DNA from: Alistipes sp.
GTDB taxonomy: Bacteria > Bacteroidota > Bacteroidia > Bacteroidales > Rikenellaceae
Direction of reading: 5' to 3'
Length of the DNA stretch: 64,000 nt
Assembly: GCA_017629145.1 (NCBI GenBank)
Contig: JAGBXR010000022.1
Location: 1 to 64,000, forward strand
Below, piece by piece: positions 63,301 to 64,000 of this stretch (positions are counted from its first letter, which is position 1; the number at the start of each line of letters is the position of its first letter). Both the position numbers and the translations under genes were made by a program. The notes beneath the pieces are model-generated. The model did no database searches, was not told where the DNA came from, and saw only the letters and a program-made list of their open reading frames with translations.

Positions 63301-63916
63301 CCACACCCTCTTTCGTACGGGTATGCGTGGTCTGCTTATGCAGCGCGACGACTATGAGGTTGTAGCCGACGTAGGTAGTGGCGAGGAGTTTTTGGCTCTG
63401 CTCCCCACGTTGGATGTCGACGTAGTCTTTATGGATATATCGATGCAGGGAATAGATGGCTGCGAGACTACGCGCCGTTCATTGGCTATGCGTCCCGATT
63501 TGCGAATCATCACACTCTCGATGTATGGCGATGACCACTACTATACGCTGATGGTTGAGAGCGGTGCTTCGGGTTTCCTGCTCAAGGATTCCGATATCGA
63601 GGAGGTATACAATGCCATAGATAGTGTGCAGTCGGGCGATAGCTACTTTAGCTCGGCACTTCTTGGCTCACTTATGCGCAATATGAGTATGGCTGCGACC
63701 GATGCAGCATCTGACGAGGATGCGCTTTCGGATCGCGAGATAGAGATTCTTGTTGAGGTGTGTAGAGGTCTCTCTAATCAGGAGATTGCCGATAAACTAT
63801 TTATCTCAAAACGCACCGTAGATAAGCATCGTGCCAATATCCTCGAGAAGACGGGATGCAAGAACACGGCAAACCTGGTGGTATACGCCATTAAGAATCA
63901 CCTCGTTGCAATATAG
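63260..63916 (+). CDS. NarL/FixJ-family response regulator
   Basis: A 218-residue DNA-binding regulator. Receiver domain (1-125) with DD at 13-14, phospho-acceptor D59 in VVFMDIS, and the conserved Lys in FLLKDSD. LuxR-type helix-turn-helix near 152-212 (LSDREIEILVEVCRGLSNQE, then IADKLFISKRTVDKHRANI). It starts inside the end of the kinase gene, giving tight coupling. Targets unknown; adjacency to the elongasome operon and surE suggests, but does not show, an envelope role. Confidence 0.94.
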   Translation: MIEGKKVKIALVDDHTLFRTGMRGLLMQRDDYEVVADVGSGEEFLALLPTLDVDVVFMDISMQGIDGCETTRRSLAMRPDLRIITLSMYGDDHYYTLMVESGASGFLLKDSDIEEVYNAIDSVQSGDSYFSSALLGSLMRNMSMAATDAASDEDALSDREIEILVEVCRGLSNQEIADKLFISKRTVDKHRANILEKTGCKNTANLVVYAIKNHLVAI

Positions 63917-63928
63917 TTTGGGCTGTAT

Positions 63929-63946
63929 AACGCCAGCTTTGGCGTT
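63929..63946. terminator. Possible terminator hairpin after the response regulator
   Basis: AACGCCA-GCTT-TGGCGTT, a perfect 7-bp stem, 12 nt past the stop. No T run follows on the plus strand, so it is weak as an intrinsic terminator. Confidence 0.45.
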
Positions 63947-64000
63947 ACGCTTCAAGCGGGAAGTCCTCATTGACCTTGAGTGAACTGTGGTTTCTCGCTT
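63945..64000 (-). CDS. Possible 3' end of a convergent gene (truncated by window edge)
   Basis: On the minus strand an open frame enters from the window edge and reads ARNHSSLKVNEDFPLEA before a TAA at 63947-63945. The acidic, gene-like ending and the hairpin overlapping its stop suit the end of a convergent gene, but 17 codons are too few to identify or to exclude chance. Confidence 0.35.
   Translation of the reverse strand, partial: ARNHSSLKVNEDFPLEA

Overview
The window reads as a stretch of core chromosome from an anaerobic Bacteroidales bacterium, plausibly Rikenellaceae/Alistipes-like; the family-level guess is weak, the order-level one strong. Evidence: TAnnTTTG promoter boxes in front of many genes, few Shine-Dalgarno sequences, BACON-domain lipoproteins, S46 dipeptidyl peptidase, PorX, PPi-type phosphofructokinase, and conserved Bacteroidales gene orders (coaX - outer membrane protein - TPR - lptC - CBS protein - PpiD-like; gpsA - pgi; mreBCD - mrdA - rodA). 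No rRNA, tRNA, CRISPR, transposase or prophage gene was seen.

Layout. 1-2.1 kb: 3' end of infC, then mntP and nfo on the minus strand. 2.2-5.3 kb: DUF3078 protein, S41 protease, small acidic membrane protein. 5.4-7.5 kb: S46 peptidase (minus). 7.7-10.3 kb: clpB. 10.4-18.4 kb: two related BACON lipoproteins and an S9 peptidase lipoprotein, all minus strand, a surface/periplasmic block. 18.5-21.5 kb: Nudix hydrolase overlapping porX, tsaE, an SRPBCC-like protein. 21.6-24 kb: HU, a 29-residue basic protein missed by ORF callers, and rng, with structured leaders. 24-28 kb: mfd, coaX. 28-35.4 kb: envelope cluster including lptC and a frameshifted CNNM/GldE-like gene. 35.5-46 kb: ATP-type pfkA, PagL-like lipid A deacylase, PfkB kinase, rmuC, queA, flavin oxidoreductase, PPi-type phosphofructokinase, a stand-alone TonB plug protein, panB. 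46.2-52.6 kb: rimP-nusA-infB and a CoA-transferase, containing two related 128-nt palindromic elements. 52.9-55.3 kb: gpsA-pgi (minus). 55.6-61.4 kb: mreBCD-mrdA-rodA elongasome operon. 61.5-63.9 kb: surE and a two-component pair.

How they fit: much of the window serves translation and RNA metabolism (infC, rimP, nusA, infB, rng, tsaE, queA) and the cell envelope (elongasome, LptC, PagL-like enzyme, outer membrane proteins, extracytoplasmic peptidases). Protein coding is mostly ordinary; the less ordinary material is in RNA-level structure (twin palindromes, rng/HU/mreB leaders), the C-terminal repeats shared by the BACON lipoproteins, the Nudix-PorX coupling, and short or broken genes. All functional statements are from reading sequence and family knowledge; no database search was run.
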